Assembly: GCA_014773175.1 (NCBI GenBank)
Contig: VXCM01001344.1
Span: 1 to 64,000, forward strand
Direction of reading: 5' to 3'
Source: Lucifuga dentata
Lineage: Eukaryota > Chordata > Actinopteri > Ophidiiformes > Bythitidae
DNA: 64,000 bases
The position numbers and the translations under genes are program-made. Positions 33,974 to 44,699 of this stretch are shown here, in pieces. Under the pieces are notes generated by a model. That model saw only the letters and a list, made by a program, of their open reading frames with translations. It was not told the origin of the DNA and did not search any database. Positions within the stretch are counted from its first letter, which is position 1. Each line of letters starts with the position of its first letter.

Positions 33974-34177
33974 GTAAACCAGCCTCGTTGTATGACAAAG
34001 CCAACACTGACTGGGTGCCGACTGTAAACATGGGTCATAGCAATGTGAAGACTTTGTCAACATCACAGGCATCCAGATACCATCGCTCAAAAAAAAGATT
34101 GGTCAGACAGTCCATTTCAGGAAATGAGTCCAACACAGTCAGAGATGCTGATACTGAACCTGTGATATGTGAAAGAG
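33974..34177 (+). CDS. THAP-domain gene, exon 2
   Basis: The exon follows CACTGTAG and continues the frame with GKPASLYDKANTDWVPTVN, the segment that closes a THAP domain (compare the family's CSDHF..GKPA.LYD...PDWVPT), then MGHSNVKTLSTSQASRYHR, KKRLVRQSISGNES and EPVICER. It ends at a GAAAGAG|GTACCT donor. It is 204 bases, so it enters and leaves in phase 1. The next phase-1 acceptors on this strand that I recognise are the acidic exon at 35753 and the finger exon at 37897. A separate THAP gene whose later exons were lost or disrupted by the poly-T/N region at 34317-34368 is the alternative. Confidence 0.8.
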
Positions 34178-34315
34178 GTACCTTTTGAATTTTTGATAAG
34201 TTTTCCTTACTTAAAGCTGTGACAACAGGTGATGATTTTGTTTGATTTTGTGTCCTCCTATGTGTACTGAGAGAATCGTCTTGCTGATTTTACTTTCAGT
34301 TTTATTTCGATATTG

Positions 34316-34348
<33 letters not shown>

Positions 34349-34559
34349 NTTTTTTTTTTTTTTTTTTTCTTTGGTAGTTAATCATAGTAAACAGAGTACT
34401 TCATCCTTTCTGAATATTACCATTACCTGACCTGTCTTGTACCAACATGGCAAACATTTTTCTGGTGTCTGAGTATAGCTCTTCATTTGACAAAACATCT
34501 TTGTGGATGTTATCCGAAGAGGATTACATTTACAGTAATAATAATAATAATACATTTTA

Positions 34560-34975
34560 CTTGTTGGCGCCTTTCATGACACTCAAGGAAGTAAAACAAA
34601 GGGAAAAAAATTTAAACAGTACAGGATATTAAAAATACAAAAGGTTAATTTACAGATCATAGCTAGTTTGCGTATTAATCTGTGATTTAAACTGCGTGAT
34701 AGAGTCCAGCTGGCGAATATGTATTGGAAGTGAGTTCCAGAGTCTGGGTGCAGAGTGGCTGAAAGCTCGGGCACCCATGGTGCTGAGTCTGAAAATTGGA
34801 ATGGACAGTAGGGCAGCTGAAGAGGACTGCAGAGAAAGAGAAGGGGTGTAGAGATGGAGGAGTTCTGAGAGGTATGGAGGGGCCAGATTATGGAGGGCTT
34901 TGAAAGTGAAAATTTTGCAATTAATCCGTTGCTGAAACAGGAAGCCAGTGAAGCTGAATGAGAGTGGGGGTGATG
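34560..34975 (-). mobile_element. LINE (L2/Rex-like) C-terminal coding fragment
   Basis: The minus strand reads QQRINCKIFTFKALHNLAPP, YLSELLHLYTPSLSLQ and GARAFSHSAPRLWNSLPIH, then IRQLDSITQFKSQI: the conserved end of fish L2/Rex-type reverse transcriptase proteins. It is truncated at both ends. Confidence 0.75.
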
Positions 34976-35335
34976 TGGTCAGATGATTTTAATTAATCTT
35001 CTTGTGTTTTCTGAGGAATGTCTCCCTTTTATAAATCCAGTTTTGTCTGTATGTATTAGAGTTGTGATTAGAGATTCTAACCTAAGTGATAGTGCTTTAC
35101 TAATGATTTTTACGTCTGTGACATTGATTAATGATATTGGCTGGAATTTGGAACACTGGGTGAGATCTTTGGGATAAGAGTGATGTAAGCAGTGTTCATG
35201 TGATGAGGTGTTCAGAGATGACTTTTGAAAACAGGGAGGAGTGGAGAGGCCAAAACTGTCTATAGAATTCTGCTGGGTAACCCCCTGAACCTGGTGACTT
35301 ATTATTAGGCATGAGCTGCAGTGCTTTTGTTATAA
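34976..35335 (-). mobile_element. L1-like reverse transcriptase fragment, frameshifted
   Basis: Minus-strand pieces in different frames are MPNNKSPGSGGYPAEFYRQF, NTAYITLIPK, QPISLINVTDVKIISKAL and LIHTDKTGFIKGRHSSENTR, in the order and wording of the L1-type reverse transcriptase core. It adjoins the other LINE fragment without a recognisable boundary. Confidence 0.7.
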
Positions 35336-35752
35336 GGGACATTAACCAGCGACAATTAGGAGGACAGCTACAGTGACCGGAAGTAGATCTGTGGTTCCAC
35401 CTTAGCTGTGTTTAAGTCACTAAGCAACACCACTTTGTGAAAGGACTACGGGAATGGACAAGGAACACACACTACATCATTCACGCATGCACACGCGAAA
35501 TTACTGATATTACTGACTTTCACACCTCATATTTTTTCATATTTTTGTGCTGTTTTTTGTTTTTTTTTTTGTACTTTAAAATAAATTTGATTCATTTTTT
35601 TCTGGCATTGTGTGTCCTTCCCATTTATTTGTCATGGCCCTTGAGCAAGGTTAGGAGACCATACCAGACTGTGATATTTCTCATATCTTCATACACCTGG
35701 GTGCAAAGAATATCATATTTTCCAATAATGTGTGTTTTTGTATTCTCTGCAG
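35336..35752. other. Intron upstream of acidic exon C, no gene seen
   Basis: From about 35640 the sequence matches the intron beside acidic exons A and B (gataccaat-like then cttgggtgca, catattttcc, tattctctgcag). Upstream of this the homology stops; no MSK-type exon 1 is present on the plus strand. Confidence 0.5.
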
Positions 35753-36111
35753 ACATCCAGCAGCTGTTGGTGCAGCAAGAGAGGAGGTCCAGTCTGGACC
35801 AGGAGGAGCCTGAGCCCTCACACATTAAAAAGGAGGAACAGGAGGAACTCCAGATCAGCCAGGAGGGAGAGCAGCTTCATGATCTGGAGGAGGCTGATAT
35901 CACTAAGTTCACCTTCACTCTTGTCCCTGTGAAGAGTGAAGAAGATGAAGAGAAAGTTCAGTCCTCACAGCTTCAGAACCAAACTGAAGAGAAAAGAGAG
36001 TCAGAGTCTCTGAGCAGCAGCTCCACTGAACAGATGAAAAGAGAATCTGATGGAGAGGACTGTGGAGGACCAGAACCAGTCAGGAACACATATCCAGGTA
36101 TTCATTTATGA
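35753..36111 (+). CDS. Finger-less acidic ZNF exon (copy C)
   Basis: After the acceptor tattctctgcag the exon opens in phase 1 with [58 protein letters not shown] and DGEDCGGPEPVRNTYPGIH, with a stop at 36109-36111. A potential donor CCAG|GTATTC would end it at 36097; that form is 345 bases (115 codons), phase 1 on both sides. Joined to ZNF-3 at 37897 it would read [13 protein letters not shown] in frame. It is the only copy on the plus strand and lies between the THAP exons and ZNF-3. A long open frame extending leftward from here is intron read-through and not coding. Confidence 0.6.
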
Positions 36112-36113
36112 CN

Positions 36114-36570
36114 CCCCCCCCGTATTTTTGTGTGAACTTTTCTTTCTGAGTTAAAATACCACTCCAAATACAACAAAATTTATTTTTTTAGTGTATTAGA
36201 ATAAGTACAACTGAAAAAAAGCCAATAGTTGTTAATCATGTAAAGCAGGAAGACACTTTTGACATAATGTTAAGATCTGAAGAAAAGTACCAATATTATT
36301 AGTAGGGATCAAACAGTAAGTTAAAACATCTTCTTTGAGGTAGGGTCAGAGGTCAAATGGTTTTCACGTGTTTTCACTGACTTGTAGAAATATTGAAGTC
36401 ATATTACCTACTCTGAAATCCAAATTTAAGTCTAAAGAATAGTTGAATATTTTGAACGAATACTCAACTACATGTAAAACACCAATATGAATTTTGTTGT
36501 GTTTGAAGTGGTACTTTGGTAAAGTTTACACAAAAATACAGGGGGAGTGCAATACTTTTGGCTAGCGCTG
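36114..36570. mobile_element. Tc1/mariner-like MITE, left tip lost at an N
   Basis: The right end, reversed, starts cagcgctagccaaaagtatt, then gcactccccctgtatttttg and tgtaaac. The left part begins inside this at cccccgtatttttgtgtgaac. The right side is followed by TA, which is in the uninterrupted paralogue at about 10360 (ccctctagtaatgac). Roughly 28 bases of the left tip are missing at the N (36113). Confidence 0.7.
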
Positions 36571-36826
36571 TAGTAATGACAAGACTTCTGACTCTTTAGA
36601 ACCTGAGACTGAGGACAGTGAGGATGATTGAAGGAGATCAGGGAACCTCAGTCAGGTTTAAACATCATTTCTTAGTATCTGCCAGTACGTTGCTGTTTAA
36701 TATTCAGGTGTGGCAAAAAGTTTTCTGGATTGACTTTGTGGCCAAACAGACTATATTGCTAGTGGAAATTAGAGATGCTGCGTGTGCTTGAATCCTGTTT
36801 ACATGATGAAAACATCAGGGCTTTAA

Positions 36827-37345
36827 AGGACCATACTTTTGTATGTTTAAGCCCAATAAATACTACCTCCGTACATGCGACATTACTGACAAGCATTTCT
36901 GAAAATATAAAGCTCTATTTTAATTTTCCTGTTTTTTTTATTTTATTTTATTTTTTTTCTAAATCAAATGTTGAGTTAATGCACATACCTGTATGTCCGA
37001 ATATGGAAGGGCCGGTCGTTTTTAATTCCTGGGTAAACCTTGTCTCCTGGTGGGATTATATTCCCTGGTGGAGACACACATTTTCTTCTATGCAGCTCCA
37101 TGTTGAACTGGTTAAATAAAGTTACTTAAACAAAAAAAAACTTAATGGACCTAGCGTTTGCTGTGATGGATTAGTTATCTTAAGCTCTTTTTAAATGTCT
37201 ACAAGTTGCTTTTCATAGCAAACTGGAATGAACTGAAACCAATGGCAGTCTGGAAGGTAGAAAAAAAAAATCTAGAAAATAACCTCGAAAGTAGAATTTT
37301 TTTTGGGAAATGGTTTTTAATAGCGTATGTGGGTTGTATATGTAA
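36827..37345. mobile_element. MITE with TTAA-flanked aggaccatac end (copy 1, right end degraded)
   Basis: TTAA at 36823-36826 is followed by aggaccatacttttgtatg and tttaagcccaata. The interior (ctggtgggattatattcc, gaactgaaaccaatggc) matches 54101-54681. The right tip is replaced by unrelated sequence. Confidence 0.6.
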
Positions 37346-37896
37346 CCCACTTTCTCCAAGGTGCCCACCACTCGCAGGTGTCTCTCCTACACCACGTGGG
37401 TCTTTTCGGTCTTTGCTTTGTGTTCTTTTGTGTGTATGGCAGGGTGTGTGGCAGAGAGATAAATATACCGCACACAACATTCTGAATCTTGGCTGGAACT
37501 CCAACTTGACTTTATTATTTCTGTAACAAACACTGCTCTGCTGCATGTCACTGGCACCTTTCGGGTTGTGTAAAATAAAGTGACAAATATATTATCTCGA
37601 TGCACAAAATAGAATAATCTCATCTCTCTGATTTTTTTTTTTTTTTNGATTTTTTTTTTTTTTTTAATTATGAAGTTTACATTTCAACTTCTTTTTATAT
37701 TGATTTATTTATTTAGAAGTTAGTGAAACTACACAAAAAATTACAGAACAGGCCTTTCTCACTGAAAATTGTGTTGAACAGTTTTCCTAATGGTGGCATG
37801 TAGCAACCATCAGACGTTTTAACTATTGATAAACCTTTTGTGTCAGGATGACAGCATGATAACTCTATCATGCTGTCGTTTGTGTTTTCTCTGCAG
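37346..37896. other. Intron before the ZNF-3 finger exon, no gene seen
   Basis: It contains two T-runs on either side of the N at 37647. The last 90 bases resemble the intron beside ZNF-1 and ZNF-2 (ttaactattgataaac, gtgttttctctgcag). Confidence 0.45.
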
Positions 37897-39257
37897 AGAT
37901 CCAGCAGCTGTTGGTGCAGCAGGTATGGAGCCTCAGTGTGAACCAGGAGGAATCAGAGCTCCTGCATGTTAAAGAGGAACAGGAGGAACTTGGTACCAGA
38001 CAGGAAGGAGAGAAGCTTCAAGATCTGGAGGAGGCTGATATCACCAAGTTCCCTTTCACTCTTGTCCCTATGAAGACTGAAGACGATGAAGAGAAATTTC
38101 AGTCCTCACAACTTCATCAAAGCCAAACTGAGGAGAAAGGAGAGGAAGAGCCTCTAAGCAGCGGCACCATGGAACAGATTGAAAGAGAATCTGATGTAGA
38201 GGACTGTGGAGGACCAGAACCATCCAGGAACTTAGATCCAGGTAGTTCTACACAACCAGCAAGTGATGAAAAGATTTCAGACTTGTCTGAACCTGAGGCT
38301 GAAGACAGTGAGGGTGATTTGAAAGAGACCAAAGTACCTCACTCAAGTTTAAACAGTCCGAAAAATAATGACATCCCTGTAAGTGATATGGGATGTAAAA
38401 CTGGCAAAAAAAGTTTTACATGTTCTGAATGTGGTGCAACGTTTAAGCACAAGGGAAATTTCAATAAACACATGAGAAGGCACAAAGAAAGAAAAACATT
38501 TACTTGTTCAGTTTGTGGTAAAAACTTTACAAAAGATGGTTCTCTGAAGACACACATGAAAAGCCACACAGGAGAGAAGCTGTTTAGTTGTTCTGTTTGT
38601 GATAAAAACTTTAGTACAAATGGAGATCTGAAGAAACATATGAGAGTCCACACAGGAGAAAAACCATTTACTTGTTCAGTTTGTAGTAAAAACTTTAATC
38701 AAAAAGGATCTCTGAAGAAACACATGAGAATCCACACAGGAGAGAAACCGTTTAGTTGTTCAGTTTGTGGTAGAAGCTTTGTTCAAAATGTCAATCTGAA
38801 GGCACATATGAGAATCCACACAGGAGAGAAGCTGTTTACATGTTCAGACTGTGGTAAGAACTTTACTGAAAGTGGAGCGCTGAAAAGACACATCAGAAGC
38901 CACACAGGAGAAAAGCCATTTAGTTGTTCAGTCTGTAGTAAAAACTTTTTTACAAGTGCAGGGCTGAAGAGACACATGAAAATCCACACAGGAGAGAAAC
39001 CATTTAGCTGCTCAGTTTGTGATAAAAGGTTTATTGAATGTGGCGCTATGAGGATACACATGAGAAGCCACACTGGAGAGAAGCCCTTCAGTTGTTTAGT
39101 TTGTGATAGAAAGTTTAGTACAAATGGAGCTCTCAGGTCACACACGAGAACTCACACAGGAGAAAAACCATTTAGTTGCTCAGTTTGTGGTAGAAGGTTT
39201 ATTACAAGTGGACAAATGAAGATACACATGAAAACCCACACAGAAGACATTGCTTAG
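37897..39257 (+). CDS. ZNF-3: acidic N-region plus 10 C2H2 zinc fingers (3' exon)
   Basis: After the acceptor ttttctctgcag the exon begins in phase 1 with [19 protein letters not shown], then [54 protein letters not shown] and an Asp/Glu/Ser-rich link (LSEPEAEDSEGDLKETK). Ten canonical fingers follow, from CSECGATFKHKGNFNKH to CSVCGRRFITSGQMKIH, ending HTEDIA and a stop at 39257. The frame is fully open. Helices differ more from finger to finger than in ZNF-1 and ZNF-2. It is probably a nuclear sequence-specific DNA-binding protein. No MSK-type first exon is visible on this strand; a THAP exon pair lies upstream. Candidate AATAAA signals follow at 39662, 39803 and 39955. Confidence 0.9.
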
Positions 39258-39985
39258 TTTGTGGTAAAAGCTTTACTAACAGTGAAGATTCGAAGAAACA
39301 TGTAAAAATCCTTGGAATTTGAAAAGGCACATGTCAAAACACACTAAGGAGAAGTAACTCAGTTGCTGAGTTTGCGGCCAAATACTGTACATAATCAGGA
39401 ATTACAGGTATAAAATTTTATGTTGAGAACAGTAGTAGAAAGTTAAAAAAAAAAAAAGCTTACTTTAGTTTTTTAGGGAAAGCTGAAGGTGAATTGTCCT
39501 ACAATAACCACCAGACAAAAGGCCGTTAAAGCATCAACACATATTGTAGATTTTTGATCATTGATGCTGTGACCAGATGATGTTTATGAAACTGACCAAT
39601 ACATCAATTATTATTATCATTATTATTAATTGTTACTGGTGATTTGTGATTTCTCAGACACAATAAACATCTCTACTGCTTTGTTCTGGATGTAAGAAGC
39701 ATTATACCTGCTTTTTATGTCTTTCTCTGAGCATTGAGCACTGTGTGTTATCCTACTTTTACATTTTTGTTTTTTGATTTTTATTTTTGAGTTTTGTTAT
39801 TGAATAAACTCGTCTGTATTGGGCACAGTTTGAAATTAAAATATGTTTTGTTTCATTGTTTTTGTGTTTAATTGACTCATGTACAGTAAAAGGTATTGCT
39901 GTTCAGGTTTATTTTCTTTATCACATGATCCTGTTTACTTGTGTAAATGGCTACAATAAAGTTTGATGCAGAAAAAAAACTCTAG
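39258..39985 (+). other. ZNF-3 3'UTR with relic fingers and polyadenylation signals
   Basis: Just after the stop the DNA still reads like decayed fingers (gtttgtggtaaaagcttt, gaagaaacatgtaaaaatcc, ggcacatgtcaaaacacac). Later AATAAA occurs near 39662, 39803 and 39955. Confidence 0.6.
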
Positions 39986-41595
39986 GTATCAGCTTTATCT
40001 TCATTTAAATGCATGAAAACCCAACAAGCAACTGGCATAGATTCAAACAGCAACCAGCAATGAGTTTATTACTGGCAGTTCTTTTCCCTTGTTCTTTTAA
40101 AAAAAATTGTTAAGGTTGGTGAAAATTAGTAAAACTAAAGATGGATTGAAGTGGAGTGAATCCAGGGCTGGGGTAAGAAATCTTAAGATCCCAGGCTATT
40201 AACATTTCAGGCTTCAATTTGGTCAATTTAATGTCAAAGAAAAACTAATCCCAGGAATTAAATTTGGCCAGAAAATCCAGAAAAGCATTCTGGTGTCTTT
40301 GATGTTGTGGAATTACCTGTCTTTTACCCCCCAATGACCACCAAACTTAGTTCAGACATGCATTGGATAGAACAAATCCTAATTATTCCGGCAAACTACC
40401 CATGTCTGAACTGCATTCAGTGGACATTGGGCTCAGTTCTTGTTTTTTTTTCAGAGACAGCAAAAAAAAAAAAGTGCACATTTAAAGGCTCCTCCATACT
40501 GTAAGATCACACACATCTTATAAGTTCATTGCAAGCTACATTGTGCAACATGAGTCTAATAAACGTGGGTACTAATTGAGTTTTATACGTGTAGACTATA
40601 CATTGATAGGCTACGATTCAAATCAAAAGAAAATACAGCATCTGTGCGCCTCATCCATCTGTGCTGTTGTGGAAAAGAATGAAGCTAAACAAGAAGCTAT
40701 CTTTGTCTTCTGTATATCGAAAAAACTCCAAAGAAAAGGAAGAAGAGAGTGTGGACCGGCTCATTACTCAGCCAGAACCTGTGATTCCTCCGCTATTTCT
40801 CTCTGTGCTGCATCCGTCTAGGAGTGGACACGGTAACGGGAGTGGTAACGGCTGGAGGAGACGTCTATAAACACGCTTTTGCTGCCACAACTCTTCTTTG
40901 TTACAGTCCCACAAATTCCGTTTCACACATTTTGCCTCCATCTCTTTAGGTGGGTTATTGATGTTTTTCCTCAAACTTTATTCATAATTGCGCTAATAGT
41001 GTCGCTTTGACTGGTGCATCATTTCACGCTGCATTCCTGTTGGTTGGTCAGTCGACAGGTCATAGCAGTGTCCTAAATTTCTGACACTGTTAGAATTCTG
41101 TCAGGCTACCTTTGAACACAAGACCAAATGTAGCCTGACCAAAGACCAATAGCCATCTTTGAACCTCTCTCACGGTGCGACGAAGGACCACCATTTTGGA
41201 GCCACGGCCAAAGATATCACCATGATTCTTTCATGTTGGTCATCTTTCATCTGGGACAGCCCAAAATTGCACAGTGTATAGTGGGTTTAAGTCATGCTAA
41301 TACACACTGATAGAGAAGGTAGTGGAACTGGAAACCAAGCTCTTGTGTTTTGGAACAAATTTGCACCAGTGAGATGCATTTAATATCCATTGAACCGTGC
41401 ATTTATGTTGTAAATAAATGCTCGGTAATGCTCGGTTATGATGTAAAGTATTTTCTAGTCACCTTTCAAGTTGTCCCAGTCAGTATCAAAATACATGTTT
41501 TGCTAGCTTGCCAGTTGGACAGTCATTTAGCTTGGAATTTGTTCATTGAGCCCATGGGACCAAAGAAGGCGTGCCAGCTACCGCAGTGTCCCCAG
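39986..41595. other. 3' flank shared with ZNF-6 and unannotated DNA
   Basis: The segment 39940-40290 is an inverted paralogue of 55290-55610 (ctacaataaagttt, aatgcatgaaaaccc, tggattgaagtgg against their complements). From 40300 to 41595 I see short open frames only and nothing recognisable. Confidence 0.45.
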
Positions 41596-41599
41596 GTAG

Positions 41600-43200
41600 C
41601 CCTGTAGTTGGTGGGCAGTCACACCGCAGGGGATTGAGCCAACTGTACAGGGTGATCAGTGTTCAGGTGCACAAGTTTGAGGTGGTCCACTGACACATGG
41701 TCAGGTTTACCTATGATGTTGACCAGAAAGGTCTTATCTCCAGGCCTCAGAACACGGAATGGCCCAACGTAGGGCAGCTGCAAGGGGTCTCTGTGTGCAT
41801 CATGATGGATGAAGACGATCCTCGCTGTGCTCAGACCAGGAGGGCCACTGGACTGGGGTGGCCATGCTGCAAAGTGGGTATGGATACGAAGTCTCGAACC
41901 CTCTCCAGAAGAGCGGAGCATTGTGCTGTTGGTGACCAAGGAATGTTGGCTTCAGGGATGAAGTCACCAGGCACCCGCAGTGGTTGCCCATAGACCAGCT
42001 CAGCAGATGAGGACTGGAGATCTTCTTTTGGGGCGGTCCTGAGCCCCAGAAGTACCCACGTGAGGTGGTCATACCAGCCACCATCTGTCAGGCTGGTGCT
42101 CAGGAAGGCCTTTAATGAGCGGTGAAAGTGCTCGCAGAGGCCGTTTGCTTTGAGTGGTATGCAGCCATGTGGTTTTCACCCCGAGACTCTGGGTGGTCCT
42201 ACCCCAGAGCTTTGAAGTGAACTCTGAGCTTCAGTCTGAGATGTCAGATGGCACACCAAAAGGGGCAACCCAGGTGGTAATGAAAGCCCAAGCCACATCT
42301 GTAGTCATCATTGCTGCCAGAGGAATAACTTCTGGCAGAACAACCACCTGGTTGTTCTATCCACCATGATGAGGAGGTGCGTGAAACCACGAGATGGAGG
42401 AAGGAGTCCTAACAGGTCCACAGTGACATGATCAAAGTGCTTCTCCGGTACCTTGAAACGTGCCAATGGTGCTTTGATACGGTGGTGGACTTTGGCCTGA
42501 TGACATTTGATGCAGGTGTTACTCCAGTCCTTTACATCTTTTTTCAGCCTGTGCCACACACATTTTGCTGCCACCAGCCTTTGTGAGGGTTTCCTGCCAT
42601 GGTGTGAGAGGCTATGGACCACGTCAAAAACCCACCACCTCCAACTCTCAGGAACGATGGGGCGAGGTTGTCCAGTGGAGACACCGTATAATAGCGATAT
42701 GCCTGTACTATCAAAATTAATGTCTGCCAACTGTAGGCTGGTGTCAACCATTCTGTAGACCCGGACTTATGGATCGGAGAGCTGGTCAGCCACCATCTGG
42801 GCATAGTCGAGGTGAACAGCGTCAGTGATGGCATGGGAGTCCACCATGGTGTTGTTCTTGCCCGCGATATGTCTGATGTCCATGGTGAACTCTGAGATGT
42901 AAGTGAGGTGCCTCACAGCTCAGAGACCTTTGACATGGTGGACACCAAGGGGCTTGTGGTCAACAAACACTGCAAACAAGCGGCCTTCCAGCAGGAACCG
43001 AAGGTGGTGCACGGCCAGCTAGAGGCTGAGGAGCTCGCAATCAAAGGTGCTATATTTACGTTCAGTGGGGCAGAGCTGACAGCTAAAGAAGGTAAGTGGC
43101 TGTTAGACACCGTTAAGTAGCTGTTTGTGGACAGCACCAACGCCGTAGTCTAATGCGTTAGTTGTAAGAGAGATCGGTGCATCAGGGAGTGGATGCGTCA
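41600..43200 (-). pseudogene. Gypsy-lineage pol fragment: RNase H and integrase
   Basis: Minus-strand pieces are MLTHPLPDAPISLTTNALDY (end of reverse transcriptase/RNase H), RHFRFLLEGRLFAVFVDHKP, FTMDIRHIAGKNNTMVDS, integrase zinc region (SHHGRKPSQRLVAAKCVWH, NTCIKCHQAK), catalytic start HFDHVTVDLLGLLPPSRGF, and the C-terminal RDPLQLPYVGPFRVL with DHVSVDHLKLVHL. It differs in wording from the element at 25-30 kb, so it is another lineage. The reverse transcriptase, gag and LTRs are missing, and stops and frameshifts occur. Its upstream edge joins a ZNF-type 5' region at about 43200. Confidence 0.8.
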
Positions 43201-43206
43201 GCATTT

Positions 43207-43440
43207 TGACTCCAATGAAACATTTTCCTCAAAACAAACTCCGTCATAAATCTCTAACGGTTCCTCTGTCTCACGCTGTGTCATGCTTCTAGCTAGCAAG
43301 CTAAGCTAACTTTAACCTATTATCGAGATGAGTCATTGAGTTAATATTCGAGCAGCGCCTCCAGTCAGAAAGATGTTTTCATGAACAGATGATGTAACGT
43401 TTCTTTTCTCATGAATGTAGAGAAGAACTGAACCCAAACA
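43207..43440 (-). promoter_or_regulatory. ZNF-family 5' region (copy 4), without its exon 1
   Basis: It contains aaactccgtcataaatctc, cttctagctagcaagctaagctaac (about 43287-43311) and gatgagtcattgag, like the other copies. Exon 1 does not follow; gypsy sequence begins at the position where the start codon would lie. Confidence 0.5.
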
Positions 43441-44690
43441 TGAATGAAAATCACCGAATTCCAGACTAAAGTCAACCGCCAGCAGGAACGTGTGCTTCTT
43501 CCTCTTCTGGTGGTGTTTTATGGTTGTTTGTCCTTCCTGTACTCATCCCTCTGTTTTCACTTTCCTCTGTCCTTTCCTAATTACTGAAAGCCGTCCAATC
43601 CACTTTAACCTTTTAACTTCACTCTTTTCTCTATTATCTTTTACCCCTAATATTGTTTTAATTCTTCAGAGTAGAGCAATGCTAGATGTCACAGGAAACA
43701 ATCCGTCTGTGAAATAAGTCCATAAAAACACCTGCTGCACTACTCTCACTCAAACTTTCTCACTGCAAACAATTCCTTCACGTCTTTTGGACCCAGACTG
43801 CCCATGTTTTCTCCAACACTTTCTCTCTCGTCTCACCCTTTTACACAGATCACGTATCACACAAATTTCATAAAAATGTACAGGCTATGTAATGTTTGTG
43901 ATGTCTGATGTATGTGATATACCTGTATGTTGGGACCCCCTCGAAAACGAGATGGTATATCTCAAGTTTATCCTAATAAATTAAAAACAAAAAAAAAAAC
44001 TTGGGTCCCTTAATTCTCTGAAAGGCTCAATCACACACAACATTATTTTTCTCTTTTCTTAGAAAATACACAGGCCCCACTACAGTCCAGCTGCACTTAA
44101 CAAGTCCGTCTGTCAGGCTTCTTCCTTCAGGCATCTGGTTCCTCTCTATAAGTCCAATCAGATATCTGCTACCTCTCTCTAGGTCAAACAGGTATCCGGC
44201 TCACCTTTCTCATAGGTCGCTGGGCCAAAACACACACACTTCTAGCTAACTGTGTGTTTTGCAATAAAGAGTGTGAGGTGCAAATACTCAAGTCTGCTGG
44301 ATGGAGCACCTACTGGATCCTGGCCTCTGGAGACAAACTGTGCTTTACCCTTTACACTCTGCTTCCCCTTCTGCTGCCGCTCTTGTTTTTTTACAGGCTC
44401 AAATTAAGCACCTCTCACTGTGCTATATTGTCATTCAAATTAACAGTGTATTTTAACCATTTGTTGTTATTTTTTTCTTTATATTAGGAACATGGTGGAC
44501 AGGAGATATTGGAAATCACACAATCATAGTTGTAGACAGTTTCTCTTTACAGCTACACTTGAAAATATCATGCATCCTTCCAGGTTGATCTTCAATAATT
44601 AATCAAAATTTAGAATTAAAGTCAGACAACAAATTTGAATCTTTCAAAATATAATTTTTAACCTGGAAATGTTGATTAAATCTTTGAATT
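43441..44690. other. Repeat-rich spacer
   Basis: A remnant resembling the LINE-I tail (cttcttcctcttctggtggtgttttatgg) lies at 43495-43525. A LINE 3' end on the plus strand occupies about 43860-44000 (gggaccccctcgaaaacgag, cctaataaattaaaaac plus A-run). From 44460 the 3' flank of ZNF-4 begins, homologous to 50500-50750. No gene is seen. Confidence 0.5.
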
Positions 44691-44699
44691 TAATCTTAA

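Noticed and set aside
34317..34430. Possible THAP exon 3 after the T-tract (acceptor-like tttggtag, then VNHSKQSTSSFLNITIT)
   Set aside because: The T-run contains an N and would mimic an acceptor by chance; the short peptide is not recognisable. Kept as an alternative end for the THAP gene but not annotated.
35437..35752. Long open frame with a hydrophobic stretch upstream of acidic exon C
   Set aside because: It runs through the conserved intron end and acceptor; the other copies show the exon starts at the AG, and the hydrophobic part comes from T-rich intron.
40576..40870. Overlapping 70-80 codon frames near 40.7 kb
   Set aside because: No recognisable family or conserved context; the overlapping frames are compatible with chance.
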